Numbered from the stretch's first letter, positions 1-6,565 are shown. The stretch: DNA of 10,061 nt from Eggerthellales bacterium UBA948 (GCA_002293265.1 DBCW01000084.1:1972-12032); one strand, 5' to 3'. Numbers and translations: made by a program. Notes: generated by a model from the letters alone, not told the origin.

Positions 1-1
1 C

Positions 2-997
2 TATAAAGAAAGGTTTCCTTCGATCCTTGCGCTAGTGGCGCTGGCAACAATAACCATGATTGTGTTCGTGCCGACGAATGCATATGGGTGGCCTTGGGAG
101 GATGCGATTCAAAACTGGGTAAAAGGTATCTTGGTTGACATAGTTAATGGATTTCTTTCTGCTTTCGCACAATTGATGCAAAAGTTGGCGCTAGATACTG
201 TTGCACATGATTTTAGTAAACTTCTGGGAAATTCCGGGCCAGATACTGGGGGATTCGGATCGGGAGTATATGGGCTAGCGCAGCATACAAATAATACGTT
301 TGTTATGCCTATTGCACATTCAATTCTTGCCTTGGTAATGCTAATTCAACTAGTAAAGATATCGCAGAGAATAGATGCATCTGCGACGATGCCCGCAATA
401 AGAGATGTTGTATTTCTAATGGTATTCTATGCAATATTTTTTTGGTTAATAAATAATTCTTTTGAAATATGCAGAGCAGTTTTTAACGAATTGGAAAAGA
501 TATCTCTTGGATTGACCGGAATGCCTAAAGAAACTTTAAGTCAGCTTTCGGCACTTCAAGACACTAGTAACCTATCTGTGGGTGCTTTGTGTAATTTAAT
601 CCTAATAACCCTGCTTATGTACATTATGGGTCTTATTGCCTGGCTTATTACTTACTTTTCATTTTACGCGAGAGCAATCATGTTGTATGTTATGGCCACT
701 TTCGCTCCCATCCCACTTGCAATGCTAGGATTTGAAGAGACAAGGTCTTTTGGCGTCAACTTCTGTAAGAACTTTATTACAACCTGTCTAGCAGGAGCAA
801 TAATGACATTCATTTTGCTGGCATTCCCTATGGTTTTAACTGGTTTAGTAGGTGATCTTGCAGGACTTGGAGATAATTTGCTTGCACAAGGAATCATGAT
901 GGACGTTACAATAATAAAGATGCTAGCTATATGCTTGCTACTCATAGCTGGCTTATTGAAAGCAGGCAGCTGGGCAAAAGATCTTCTTGGTGGTTAA
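2..997 (+). CDS. VirB6/TrbL-like conjugative transfer membrane protein (5' end outside window)
   Basis: Likely the polytopic inner-membrane subunit of a Gram-positive conjugative type IV secretion channel. The frame is open to the left edge. The first in-window start candidate is GTG at 35, but upstream codons already encode a basic stretch (KERF) leading into the first hydrophobic segment, so the true start is probably outside. Counting from GTG 35, hydrophobic segments lie near residues 1-18, 90-110, 122-145, 183-215, 215-235, 245-275 and 293-312. The segment around residues 212-260 (ARAIMLYVMATFAPIPLAML, then EETRSFG and NFCKNF) matches the conserved core of VirB6/TrbL-like proteins of clostridial and coriobacterial elements, as known from family resemblance. 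It ends in a short hydrophilic tail (KDLLGG). No other transfer gene is in the window, so the rest of the machinery would lie to the left. Family call is good; exact subfamily is uncertain. Confidence 0.75.
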   Translation, partial: YKERFPSILALVALATITMIVFVPTNAYGWPWEDAIQNWVKGILVDIVNGFLSAFAQLMQKLALDTVAHDFSKLLGNSGPDTGGFGSGVYGLAQHTNNTFVMPIAHSILALVMLIQLVKISQRIDASATMPAIRDVVFLMVFYAIFFWLINNSFEICRAVFNELEKISLGLTGMPKETLSQLSALQDTSNLSVGALCNLILITLLMYIMGLIAWLITYFSFYARAIMLYVMATFAPIPLAMLGFEETRSFGVNFCKNFITTCLAGAIMTFILLAFPMVLTGLVGDLAGLGDNLLAQGIMMDVTIIKMLAICLLLIAGLLKAGSWAKDLLGG

Positions 998-1020
998 GGT
1001 GTTAGCTGCCAAGAATGAGA

Positions 1021-1046
1021 TCTTACGTTTGATTGTTAAACGAAGA
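1021..1046. terminator. Hairpin between convergent genes, possible bidirectional terminator
   Basis: TCTT-a-CGTTT pairs with AAACG-AAGA around a 7-base loop, with one bulged A. It lies between the stop of the VirB6-like gene and the stop of the convergent lipoprotein gene. Outer bases GCCAAG (near 1008) and CTTGGC (near 1062) could extend it as a larger stem. No U-run follows on either strand, so termination activity is only inferred from position. Confidence 0.35.
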
Positions 1047-1047
1047 C

Positions 1048-1790
1048 CTAAGCAGCCTTGGCAAAGCCTTCACCGTAGCTTGTTCCATTTAGTGTTAATC
1101 GAAGTGCCCATGCACCTTCTTGTTTTTTGGAGAGACTAAAACTAAATTCATCTTTACTTGAATTATCTAGTCGTATCAACCCATCAAACGAGTTTCCACT
1201 TGGGCTATTCCTGCCTGATTCAGAGGATGGAGCTCCAAGCTCAATGCTGTATTTATCATTAAAACTAATCTCGCTGTCATCAAGGAGTTGCGTATAAAAT
1301 GTCAGAACATCATTATTGAACTCTGCGCTTGCATAACTTCCATCAGAAAGTGGTATGCTACCTATCCAACCTCCCTGCAAAAGATCATTAACCTCTTTTT
1401 TTGCCTGTTCTGCAGAAGAAGTTTCAAGATCTGCCAAATCACCGATGCTTTTTTGCGCATCTTCTTGCTTTTCAAAGTAGACTACTCCTTTATTGTCAGT
1501 CATTGTTTTAGAGTTGCTTTGATGAGTGGGGGAAAGCATAATTCTCTCAGAGCCGTATTGAAGAACAACCCGATCCCCATCAATACTATAGCCAAAAACA
1601 TCTCCCTCACTGTTGCCAGCAGTGTCCTCGTAAAATGAGAGTGTTTGAACAGTGCGAGTTTTCGTACTATCATCTTCAGAAACGTAATACCATGTAGTGT
1701 TTTAAGATTTAGTGAACCGCAAGCATACAATAATGTGACTATAAGAATTGATGTAACGAATAATGTGAGCGCACATTTTCTCTTTGGCAT
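1048..1790 (-). pseudogene. Secreted lipoprotein gene with a one-base frameshift
   Basis: The 5' part starts at ATG 1790 behind a strong ribosome site (GGGAGGG, 1796-1801). It encodes a basic n-region (MPKRK), a hydrophobic core and a lipobox LYAC with the lipid-accepting Cys at residue 24. That frame loses protein-like character after residue 30. A second frame, one base back, takes over at the run of four A (1703-1700 on the minus strand). It reads NTTWYYVSEDDSTKTRTVQ and continues without a stop to 1048. With one extra A the product is about 247 residues: a lipoprotein with two similar-looking stretches, each opening near a Trp (TTWYYV and GGWIGS) and containing a hydrophobic F-Y strand. 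The function is not recognised. The upstream context for a -1 ribosomal slip (CTT AAA ACA) is poor, so a mutation or a base-call error is likelier than recoding. Annotated as broken; if the base is an error, the gene is intact. Confidence 0.7.
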
Positions 1791-1836
1791 GATTACCCTC
1801 CCAATGCAAGAAATCCCTATGTAGACGAATAAATGA

Positions 1837-1865
1837 ATTATAAAATTGTAGAATAATTATTGCAA
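1837..1865 (-). promoter_or_regulatory. Sigma-A type promoter of the lipoprotein gene
   Basis: On the minus strand TTGCAA (1865-1860) is separated by 17 bases from a perfect TATAAT (1842-1837). The distance to the start codon at 1790 leaves a leader of about 40 bases that contains the GGGAGGG ribosome site. Both boxes and the spacing fit the vegetative consensus. Confidence 0.7.
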
Positions 1866-2232
1866 CCAGCAAGAAACAGGTGCTAAACATGTGCAACAAT
1901 GCGTTGTTCGTGTATTCAGGCTTTATCTGTAGGCATAAATAAACTATCTATACGTTAGCTAGTTGAATAATTGGCGTATAACCAAGCGTTGCATCACCCA
2001 TCGAGAATTATATCTTCTTGGACTAACGTTTGGGTCTGGTTTGCGCCTGTCTAGAGCCTTGGGAAAACTCTCTACCTGTTTGCATGCTCATGCAATGCGA
2101 TTATGTGCATCTCTCAAGAGTGGTCTGCTTCAACTTTAATCGCAATTGTTTATAAAAGCATGAATAAAGCCAGAGATAAGATAATATGAATATATGACAA
2201 ATAATATTCATAATATTGTTATAAACTAATAA
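1866..2232. other. Gene-poor stretch between divergent promoters
   Basis: No convincing intact gene. It holds the zeta-toxin tail remnant (2002-2063, listed separately), a perfect palindrome TTGCATG-CT-CATGCAA at 2080-2095, and an AT-rich part (2140-2232). The AT-rich part contains ATGAATAT (2186-2193) paired with ATATTCAT (2204-2211) and several ATAATAT words just upstream of the next promoter. Open frames here on either strand lack ribosome sites and protein-like composition. Confidence 0.6.
2002..2063 (-). pseudogene. Remnant of a zeta-toxin gene 3' end
   Basis: These 62 bases align without a gap to 4395-4456, the last codons of the zeta toxin, with 48 identical positions by hand count. 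On the minus strand the fragment reads KALDRRKPDPNVSPRRYNSR, against KALDEREPNSNVGLRKDDSR in the intact gene. The stop codon TGA has become TGG, and an in-frame stop occurs a few codons upstream of the conserved part. Weaker similarity (GCxAAAxAGGTA words) continues to about 2100. This is a decayed duplicate or the trace of a second toxin copy, in the same orientation as the intact one. An alternative is the shared tail of a different element-encoded protein. Confidence 0.65.
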
Positions 2233-2261
2233 TTGACATGAAGATACTACAAGGTTACGAT
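2233..2261 (+). promoter_or_regulatory. Promoter of the FnIII secreted protein gene
   Basis: A perfect TTGACA (2233-2238) is followed after 17 bases by TACGAT (2256-2261). Transcription would start near 2268. That is downstream of the ATG at 2264 and upstream of the ATG at 2306, which supports the later start for the following gene. Confidence 0.6.
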
Positions 2262-2305
2262 AGATGTATATTGCCATGGTTGTGAAATTGGAATGGAGAG
2301 AGATT

Positions 2306-3442
2306 ATGAGTGCAGCCATTAGAATAAAAAGTTGCTTGGGTTTCTGCAAGACAATCCATGCGATAAAAAGAGGCGACTCTACTTTAAACTTAGTTGCTTT
2401 GACAAAAAAGTGCAAAACAATAATTATGGCATTAGTTGTTGTGCTAGCTTTCGTGCTGATTTCAATGTTTTTTCCAGCGAAAGCAAATGCAGAAACGACA
2501 ATGAGGTATTTCCCAATTGGTTCAACATCTGCAAAGGTATATTGCGGAACATCCCCAAAAACTTGTTATTATTTCGACACATCTGAAAATATAAATCTAC
2601 GCATAACAATAAATCATCAAACATTTGACACAAATGATAGCTTTATGCGTGTGGGAATCGCAAAGAATCCGCCTAACACCCTTAGCTCAAATGTAAACTA
2701 TGCGACAGATATTAAAGACGGCCAAAGTCTTATCGGAACCAACGATGTAGCAATACCAGCTTGGTTGCCTACTACAATAGTTACATTTACAAACCTTGAT
2801 CCAGGAAGATACTATATTGATCTTAATGACCGCGATGGACAAGGGTATAAGCATGCCAAATCCAAAAACGCATGGTATACGATAAGCACAACAGATGTGA
2901 TCCCGTTTTCTGACTTCAAAGTAAGTGTCGGAAAGAACAGGGACTACACCGGCAAGCCACTGAAAATCAAACCAAATGTTTCGTTATACGGAAAGAAAAT
3001 GAAATTAGATGAAGACTACAAAATAGTCTCATATAAGAACAATAAAAATGTGGGTAAGGCTACGGTTAAGCTTCAGGGGCTCGGCAAGTACAAAGGTACG
3101 AAGACGGTAAGCTTTAGAATAGTACCCAGAAAGGTGGCGATAAAAGCACCTTCATCAGGCAATGATAGAGTTACAGTTAAATGGCAAAAGGCAATCGGTG
3201 CAGATGGCTATCAAATACGTTATAGCTCAGGTGAAACAGTTCGCGATATTTGGAAGGGAAAGAACGTTACACAATGGAAGAAATGGGGATCTCCAAGATC
3301 AGCAACCAATATCGCGTCTCAAAAGGTGTTTAAACTAAAGGACAAAACCAAGTATAGATTCCAAGTTCGTGCCTTTACGATAATTGATGGCAAGAAAGTG
3401 TATGGTAAGTGGAGCAACACTAAGGTAAAAACCACAAAATAA
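2306..3442 (+). CDS. Secreted protein with Ig-like (MBG-type) and fibronectin type III domains
   Basis: The 378-residue start at ATG 2306 is preferred over ATG 2264. GGAGAGAG lies just upstream of 2306, and the predicted transcription start is near 2268. Residues 1-62 form an unusually long signal peptide: a 37-residue basic n-region, a hydrophobic core (about 38-56) and a cleavage site after AKANA. Residues about 63-200 form a domain I do not recognise, with Cys80 and Cys87 close enough for a disulfide. Residues about 201-275 are an Ig-like repeat common in surface proteins of gut Firmicutes and Coriobacteria (YTGKPLKIKPNV, DEDYKIVSYKNNKNVGKATV, GLGKYKGTKTVSFRI). Residues 278-378 look like a fibronectin type III domain (VTVKWQKAIGADGYQIRYS, then YRFQVRAF and YGKWS). 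There is no LPXTG motif or C-terminal anchor, so it is probably released or bound non-covalently. It is probably an adhesin-like or matrix-binding protein; its partner is unknown. The TraX-like gene follows. Confidence 0.8.
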   Translation: MSAAIRIKSCLGFCKTIHAIKRGDSTLNLVALTKKCKTIIMALVVVLAFVLISMFFPAKANAETTMRYFPIGSTSAKVYCGTSPKTCYYFDTSENINLRITINHQTFDTNDSFMRVGIAKNPPNTLSSNVNYATDIKDGQSLIGTNDVAIPAWLPTTIVTFTNLDPGRYYIDLNDRDGQGYKHAKSKNAWYTISTTDVIPFSDFKVSVGKNRDYTGKPLKIKPNVSLYGKKMKLDEDYKIVSYKNNKNVGKATVKLQGLGKYKGTKTVSFRIVPRKVAIKAPSSGNDRVTVKWQKAIGADGYQIRYSSGETVRDIWKGKNVTQWKKWGSPRSATNIASQKVFKLKDKTKYRFQVRAFTIIDGKKVYGKWSNTKVKTTK

Positions 3443-3480
3443 TCAGATTAAAACTGTATCGTAAGTAACTAGTTGTAAAT

Positions 3481-3527
3481 GTAAGTACTAATCTAAACCT
3501 AGTTGTGGTGGTGCGATTGGTACTTAC
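3481..3527. repeat. 13-bp inverted repeat between the FnIII and TraX genes
   Basis: GTAAGTACTAATC (3481-3493) pairs with GATTGGTACTTAC (3515-3527), with one G-T pair and a 21-base loop. The words GTAAGTA and CTAGTTGT also recur nearby (3461 and 3481; 3469 and 3499). Only TTT follows the plus-strand stem, so it is a poor terminator. Its place just upstream of the TraX promoter region also fits an operator. Confidence 0.5.
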
Positions 3528-3534
3528 TTTGCAT

Positions 3535-3561
3535 TTGCTGCATCGGCATTTGAGATATAAA
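3535..3561 (+). promoter_or_regulatory. Candidate promoter of the TraX-like gene
   Basis: TTGCTG (3535-3540) and TATAAA (3556-3561) are 15 bases apart, shorter than the optimum. It lies directly after the inverted repeat at 3481-3527. Weak call. Confidence 0.3.
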
Positions 3562-3597
3562 ACAGCGTATTGATTTGTTATGTGATTGGATGTGTCT

Positions 3598-4284
3598 ATG
3601 GGTGTCAATTCATTCGCACTAAAAGTTATAGCTGTTATGGGTATGTCGCTCAATCACATAGGATATATTTTCCAGGAGGCACTCCCATTTGAAATCTATG
3701 CATTGTTAATCACCTGTGGTGGTCTAACATTTCCGATAATGGCCTTTCTGGTTGCTGAAGGATACAAACATACATCAGACTATTTAAGATACTCTCTTAG
3801 ACTTCTAATTTTTGCAGTTATTTCCCAAATTCCATATTCAGTATTTATAGGTGCCGGTGGTAATATTTTGTTCACTCTGCTTCTCGGGCTCATTGTTATT
3901 CGGTTATATTCATTCGTGAAACGCAAGTCTCTTATTCTACTCTTCTTTCCGCTTGTTATTGGATTGAATGTTTTTCTCGATTGGAGTCCATATGGGGCTT
4001 TAATGGTGTTTTGGTTTCACTGGTTTAGAAACACTAGCTTTAGAGTCGTGGCACCTTTTCTGTTGCCTGCTACATATGAACTGATGAAAGTATTCGAGTA
4101 TTTTGAATCTATGCAGGTGGTCATAATTCCAAACTTGCTTTTCACCTACGTTGGTTGCAGCATGGCCATAGTTTTGCTGTATTTTTACAACGGCAAGCAG
4201 GGCAAGAAGCTTAAATACTTTTTCTATATATTTTATCCAGCACATATTACAATTATTGGTCTTACGAGGGATTTGTTTTTCTAG
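3598..4284 (+). CDS. TraX-family membrane protein (putative acetyltransferase)
   Basis: TraX of the F plasmid acetylates the N-terminus of pilin; Gram-positive homologues are common, and their substrate is largely unknown. This 228-residue protein has the family layout: LKVIAVMGMSLNHIG at residues 8-22, TFPIMAFLVAEGYKHTSDYL at 44-63, an Arg-Leu-rich helix then ISQIPYS at 75-81, and a C-terminal FFYIFYPAHITII at 208-220. About eight or nine hydrophobic segments are visible. The usual DHIG near the N-terminus is NHIG here. ATG 3598 is chosen over TTG 3586 and GTG 3592 because a GGA lies about 7 bases before it, but the ribosome site is weak. The neighbour upstream is the secreted FnIII protein, and a conjugation membrane protein lies further left. 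It may therefore modify a surface or transfer component of this element; that role is inference. Confidence 0.82.
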   Translation: MGVNSFALKVIAVMGMSLNHIGYIFQEALPFEIYALLITCGGLTFPIMAFLVAEGYKHTSDYLRYSLRLLIFAVISQIPYSVFIGAGGNILFTLLLGLIVIRLYSFVKRKSLILLFFPLVIGLNVFLDWSPYGALMVFWFHWFRNTSFRVVAPFLLPATYELMKVFEYFESMQVVIIPNLLFTYVGCSMAIVLLYFYNGKQGKKLKYFFYIFYPAHITIIGLTRDLFF

Positions 4285-4297
4285 TGATGAGTTTATT

Positions 4298-4351
4298 TCT
4301 TTGTTCGACTAGCCTCTTCCATAAGTGCTAGCTTATTGATCTAAACAAAGA
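4298..4351. repeat. Imperfect inverted repeat between convergent TraX and zeta genes
   Basis: TCTTTGTT (4298-4305) pairs with AACAAAGA (4344-4351), and internal CTAGC/GCTAG words can also pair. It lies in the short convergent intergenic space. No terminal U-run, so a terminator role is only suggested by position. Confidence 0.3.
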
Positions 4352-4390
4352 TTATCAGGAAGTTTAGCGCAGCGGTAGGATCCGTATCTC

Positions 4391-5500
4391 TCAGCGAGAA
4401 TCATCTTTTCTTAGCCCAACGTTTGAGTTTGGTTCGCGCTCATCTAGAGCTTTGGCAGTTGGCAAATTACCTTTAGCAAAATGCGCCCTAGAAACCTCTG
4501 ACAGTCTTTGTGTGTGTGGCGTTTCCAAGCGCGCTTGTCCACTTGGGTCTTGGTTTATTGTGTGGTCAGATATATTTTCCTGCTTCACCTCTGCTTCTTT
4601 TGAGTCGACATCGCCTTCGTGTGACTTATGACTTGCAGTCTTAGCATGCTCTATTTCTTCAATCAGAGTCTTAAGGTCTTTCAAAACAGCATGCTTAGAA
4701 AGTGCGCTAATTCTGCCTGCTAGGACGCTTGCGCGAGCTATTAGTGAGTCAAGGTCAAGATTATCTACTGATCGCTGTTCGTTAAAAACCTTAATAATAC
4801 TGATATGAGATTCAATGGTCTTGTCAAAGCTTGAAACCAAGTTGCCCGTCGCATTGTAGATATTAATTCTATCAAACTGCCCTGATAAAGCGATAGCTGA
4901 AGTGGATCGAGGAAGTGCTTGATAGGGTATGTCATGAGACGCGGGGACAGTGTAGCGACCATGCCCAGTTTTTTCAACCTGAGAAAGATAGCGCTCAAAA
5001 ATTCTCAATCTGCTTACATACTCATGTACCGCTATCATATGCATCTCGCAAGAGTAGCCTGTTTCTCGATAGCCACTCGCCGTGTTGATAGTTAAATCTG
5101 GGCTTCGTAAGGTGCCTTCCAGTATTACGTGCGATCCGATCTTTTTGCTGTGTTCAATTGCTTGCTCCACCCATCTGCCAGAATCACGATCGGTGTAAAA
5201 TGCAGCCAAATTATCACTTTCTCTTAATAGGATTGTGTAAGAAGGGTGATAAGCTCTAAATTCATCACCGATTATTGAGGCTACAGGCTCATCACTGTTT
5301 TGATCAAAACATCTTTTTTTAACAGTAGCCTGAATATAGCTCTTGCCAGCACCCGGCTGTGCTCCAAAGAAGTGAACCTCTGGGTTAAGCGCAGGCTTAA
5401 GGTCACCAAATCTAGCAGGAACTATCTGCTCTGTAAATATTCTTTGGTTTTCCTGTTCACTTAATTGAAAAGACTGGGGTGTTAGGTTGTTTTCATTCAT
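4391..5500 (-). CDS. Zeta-family toxin (UDP-GlcNAc kinase type)
   Basis: Zeta toxins phosphorylate UDP-N-acetylglucosamine and so block peptidoglycan synthesis. This 369-residue protein has a Walker A at residues 46-54 (GAQPGAGKS), then IIGDEFRAYHPSY at 76-88 with the Asp-Glu pair (79-80) typical of the substrate site, and VILEGTLR at 125-132. A basic segment (SRLRIFERY, 163-171) follows, then PRSTSAIALSGQFDRINIYN at 197-216. This order matches the kinase core. Residues about 290-349 are a hydrophilic low-complexity linker rich in Ser, Glu and His. Residues 350-369 are a distinct basic/polar tail, also found as a remnant at 2002-2063. It is longer than the roughly 250-290 residues of epsilon-zeta or PezT toxins because of this C-terminal part. 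It starts 12 bases after the antitoxin stop with only a weak ribosome site (GAG about 7 bases away), so coupled translation is likely. Confidence 0.88.
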   Translation of the reverse strand: MNENNLTPQSFQLSEQENQRIFTEQIVPARFGDLKPALNPEVHFFGAQPGAGKSYIQATVKKRCFDQNSDEPVASIIGDEFRAYHPSYTILLRESDNLAAFYTDRDSGRWVEQAIEHSKKIGSHVILEGTLRSPDLTINTASGYRETGYSCEMHMIAVHEYVSRLRIFERYLSQVEKTGHGRYTVPASHDIPYQALPRSTSAIALSGQFDRINIYNATGNLVSSFDKTIESHISIIKVFNEQRSVDNLDLDSLIARASVLAGRISALSKHAVLKDLKTLIEEIEHAKTASHKSHEGDVDSKEAEVKQENISDHTINQDPSGQARLETPHTQRLSEVSRAHFAKGNLPTAKALDEREPNSNVGLRKDDSR

Positions 5501-5512
5501 AATACACTCAAC

Positions 5513-5785
5513 CTATAAAGTGTTTTCTTCTTGCCATACCCTTGCTGAATTTATGGCGAGGGTGACAGCCTCGATAGCTGCGTTGTTGTCGGGGAGAACG
5601 ATGTTCCTTATTCTTTCTAGGTCGCAAACAGCTTTGAAGTGTTGCTTTCCACGAGGCTTATCTTCACCAATATTGTTCATCTGTTCAATATGAGAACCGA
5701 TCTCGCTCGTAATAATCTCTTGGAAGACTTCGTAACTTACACTTATCGTGTTGATTGCATCAATTGTTTGGTTTTCGTTGTTCAT
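5513..5785 (-). CDS. Putative antitoxin of the zeta-type toxin
   Basis: This 90-residue acidic protein is encoded directly upstream of the zeta toxin on the same strand. It has a strong ribosome site (GGAGGT, ending 6 bases before ATG 5785). Its size and position match epsilon-type antitoxins, which cover the toxin's nucleotide site with an N-terminal helix. I do not recognise a family signature by eye. It is predicted largely helical (SVSYEVFQEIITSEIGSHIE; NNAAIEAVTLAINSARVWQE), with a basic middle (PRGKQHFKAVCDLERIR). No helix-turn-helix is evident, unlike PezA. The stronger ribosome site than the toxin's fits antitoxin excess. The assignment rests on context. Confidence 0.72.
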   Translation of the reverse strand: MNNENQTIDAINTISVSYEVFQEIITSEIGSHIEQMNNIGEDKPRGKQHFKAVCDLERIRNIVLPDNNAAIEAVTLAINSARVWQEENTL

Positions 5786-5822
5786 ACAATTACCTCCAAG
5801 GCTAGTTGTGTGTCGAGGGTTT

Positions 5823-5878
5823 AAATCAAAGTTTCTTTGATTTCATCAGATAAGTTTTTTGTGAGTGGTCTTATCTGA
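5823..5878 (-). promoter_or_regulatory. Two perfect inverted repeats in the antitoxin leader
   Basis: AAATCAAAG-TTT-CTTTGATTT (5823-5843) and TCAGATAAG (5846-5854) with CTTATCTGA (5870-5878) are both perfect 9-bp arm repeats, only two bases apart. They lie 38 to 93 bases upstream of the antitoxin start. They could be operators for autoregulation or paired RNA hairpins in the leader. Confidence 0.6.
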
Positions 5879-5905
5879 ATAGTTGGTCTCAGACTTTTGT
5901 GCGGT

Positions 5906-5922
5906 ATCATATTTCTAGAAAT
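5906..5922 (-). promoter_or_regulatory. Candidate -10 box with overlapping palindrome, toxin-antitoxin operon
   Basis: On the minus strand TATGAT (5911-5906) resembles a -10 box. It shares its first base with the 12-bp palindrome ATTTCTAGAAAT (5911-5922) in the spacer region. No acceptable -35 box is seen at 16-18 bases, so the promoter call is weak. A repressor bound at the palindrome would block it. Confidence 0.35.
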
Positions 5923-6354
5923 TTACTTTCCATATTCTGTTGTGTTCAAAATCTATAAGTTCATTTTATGCCACGATCTAACATCATGATCAAGGTCTTT
6001 ATGTGCGCTTTTGGAATTGTTTTGCTATTTATTCATTAATTGATGGGTGACAATGAAGCTACGGCAAGTCTTTTTTCTGGCAAAGCTACGCTAAGATCCA
6101 CAGTTTCCCCTCCCGACGCGATCTGTTTCGATGTTCCACAGAGCTTAAGTAAAACGATTGTATACTCATAGAATTATATTTGCAACTTATAGTGAAGTTG
6201 TCGTAATATTAGAAATACTCAAATATCAGCATGTAATAAATGGTCACTAATGAGGTAAATTAGGAATTGCGAACATCCTATTACATATGTACTTCCTAAG
6301 TACTGAATGTAAAGCCCAATTTAAAGTTTGAGAAAACCTGAGGGGGGAGTGGCA

Positions 6355-6558
6355 GTGAGAGAATATGACAAAAACAAGCGGAGGAAGACATACATAAAAA
6401 CTGGTATGGTTGCCGGCTTTCTGATTTTGGCATTATTGCTTGCAGGAATTCAGATGCTAAGTATTATATTCTGGTTTAAGCTGCTTTTGTCCTTGGCCGT
6501 TGCAGGTATAGGAATAGGTATATATGCACTTTATATGGAACATCAAAAAGGCAGGTAG
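6355..6558 (+). CDS. Small two-helix membrane protein, unknown function
   Basis: GTG 6355 gives 67 residues. GGGGGGAG (6341-6348) sits at the right distance for it and would lie inside the gene if the TTG at 6328 were used. A basic N-terminus (REYDKNKRRKTYIK) precedes hydrophobic segments at about residues 17-34 and 39-58, followed by a charged end (MEHQKGR). The basic flank predicts the N-terminus on the cytoplasmic side. No family is recognised. It sits alone between the accessory region and the rimP operon, with gene-free DNA on both sides, and could belong to either. Confidence 0.55.
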   Translation: MREYDKNKRRKTYIKTGMVAGFLILALLLAGIQMLSIIFWFKLLLSLAVAGIGIGIYALYMEHQKGR

Positions 6559-6565
6559 CCAACAA

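Larger units (their letters stand above)
5786..6354. other. Gene-poor junction between the toxin-antitoxin operon and the small membrane gene
   Basis: It holds the regulatory palindromes of the toxin-antitoxin operon (5823-5922), a 46-codon open frame on the minus strand (6036-6173, no start codon), CAACTT/AAGTTG around 6183-6200, and GTACTT-CCT-AAGTAC at 6289-6303. The 8-mer AAGCTACG occurs at 6056 and 6083. I see no RNA gene or intact coding region. Confidence 0.55.

Noticed and set aside
1288..1638. Plus-strand open frame antisense to the lipoprotein gene
   Set aside because: It has no ribosome site, and its translation looks like out-of-frame sequence; the minus-strand lipoprotein explains the region.
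2101..2415. Minus-strand open frame across the FnIII gene start
   Set aside because: It overlaps the well-supported promoter and signal peptide of the plus-strand gene and has no good start signal.
4360..4400. tRNA-like 5' sequence (AGTTTAGCGCAGCGGTAGGA), resembling a D-arm
   Set aside because: The D-stem does not close, no 7-base anticodon loop with a stem follows, and no T-arm is present; the sequence runs straight into the zeta gene.
6094..6140. Two DnaA-box-like 9-mers (AGATCCACA and TGTTCCACA)
   Set aside because: They match the consensus imperfectly (7 of 9 and 8 of 9) and are only two; no replication gene or AT-rich unwinding element with iterons is nearby.
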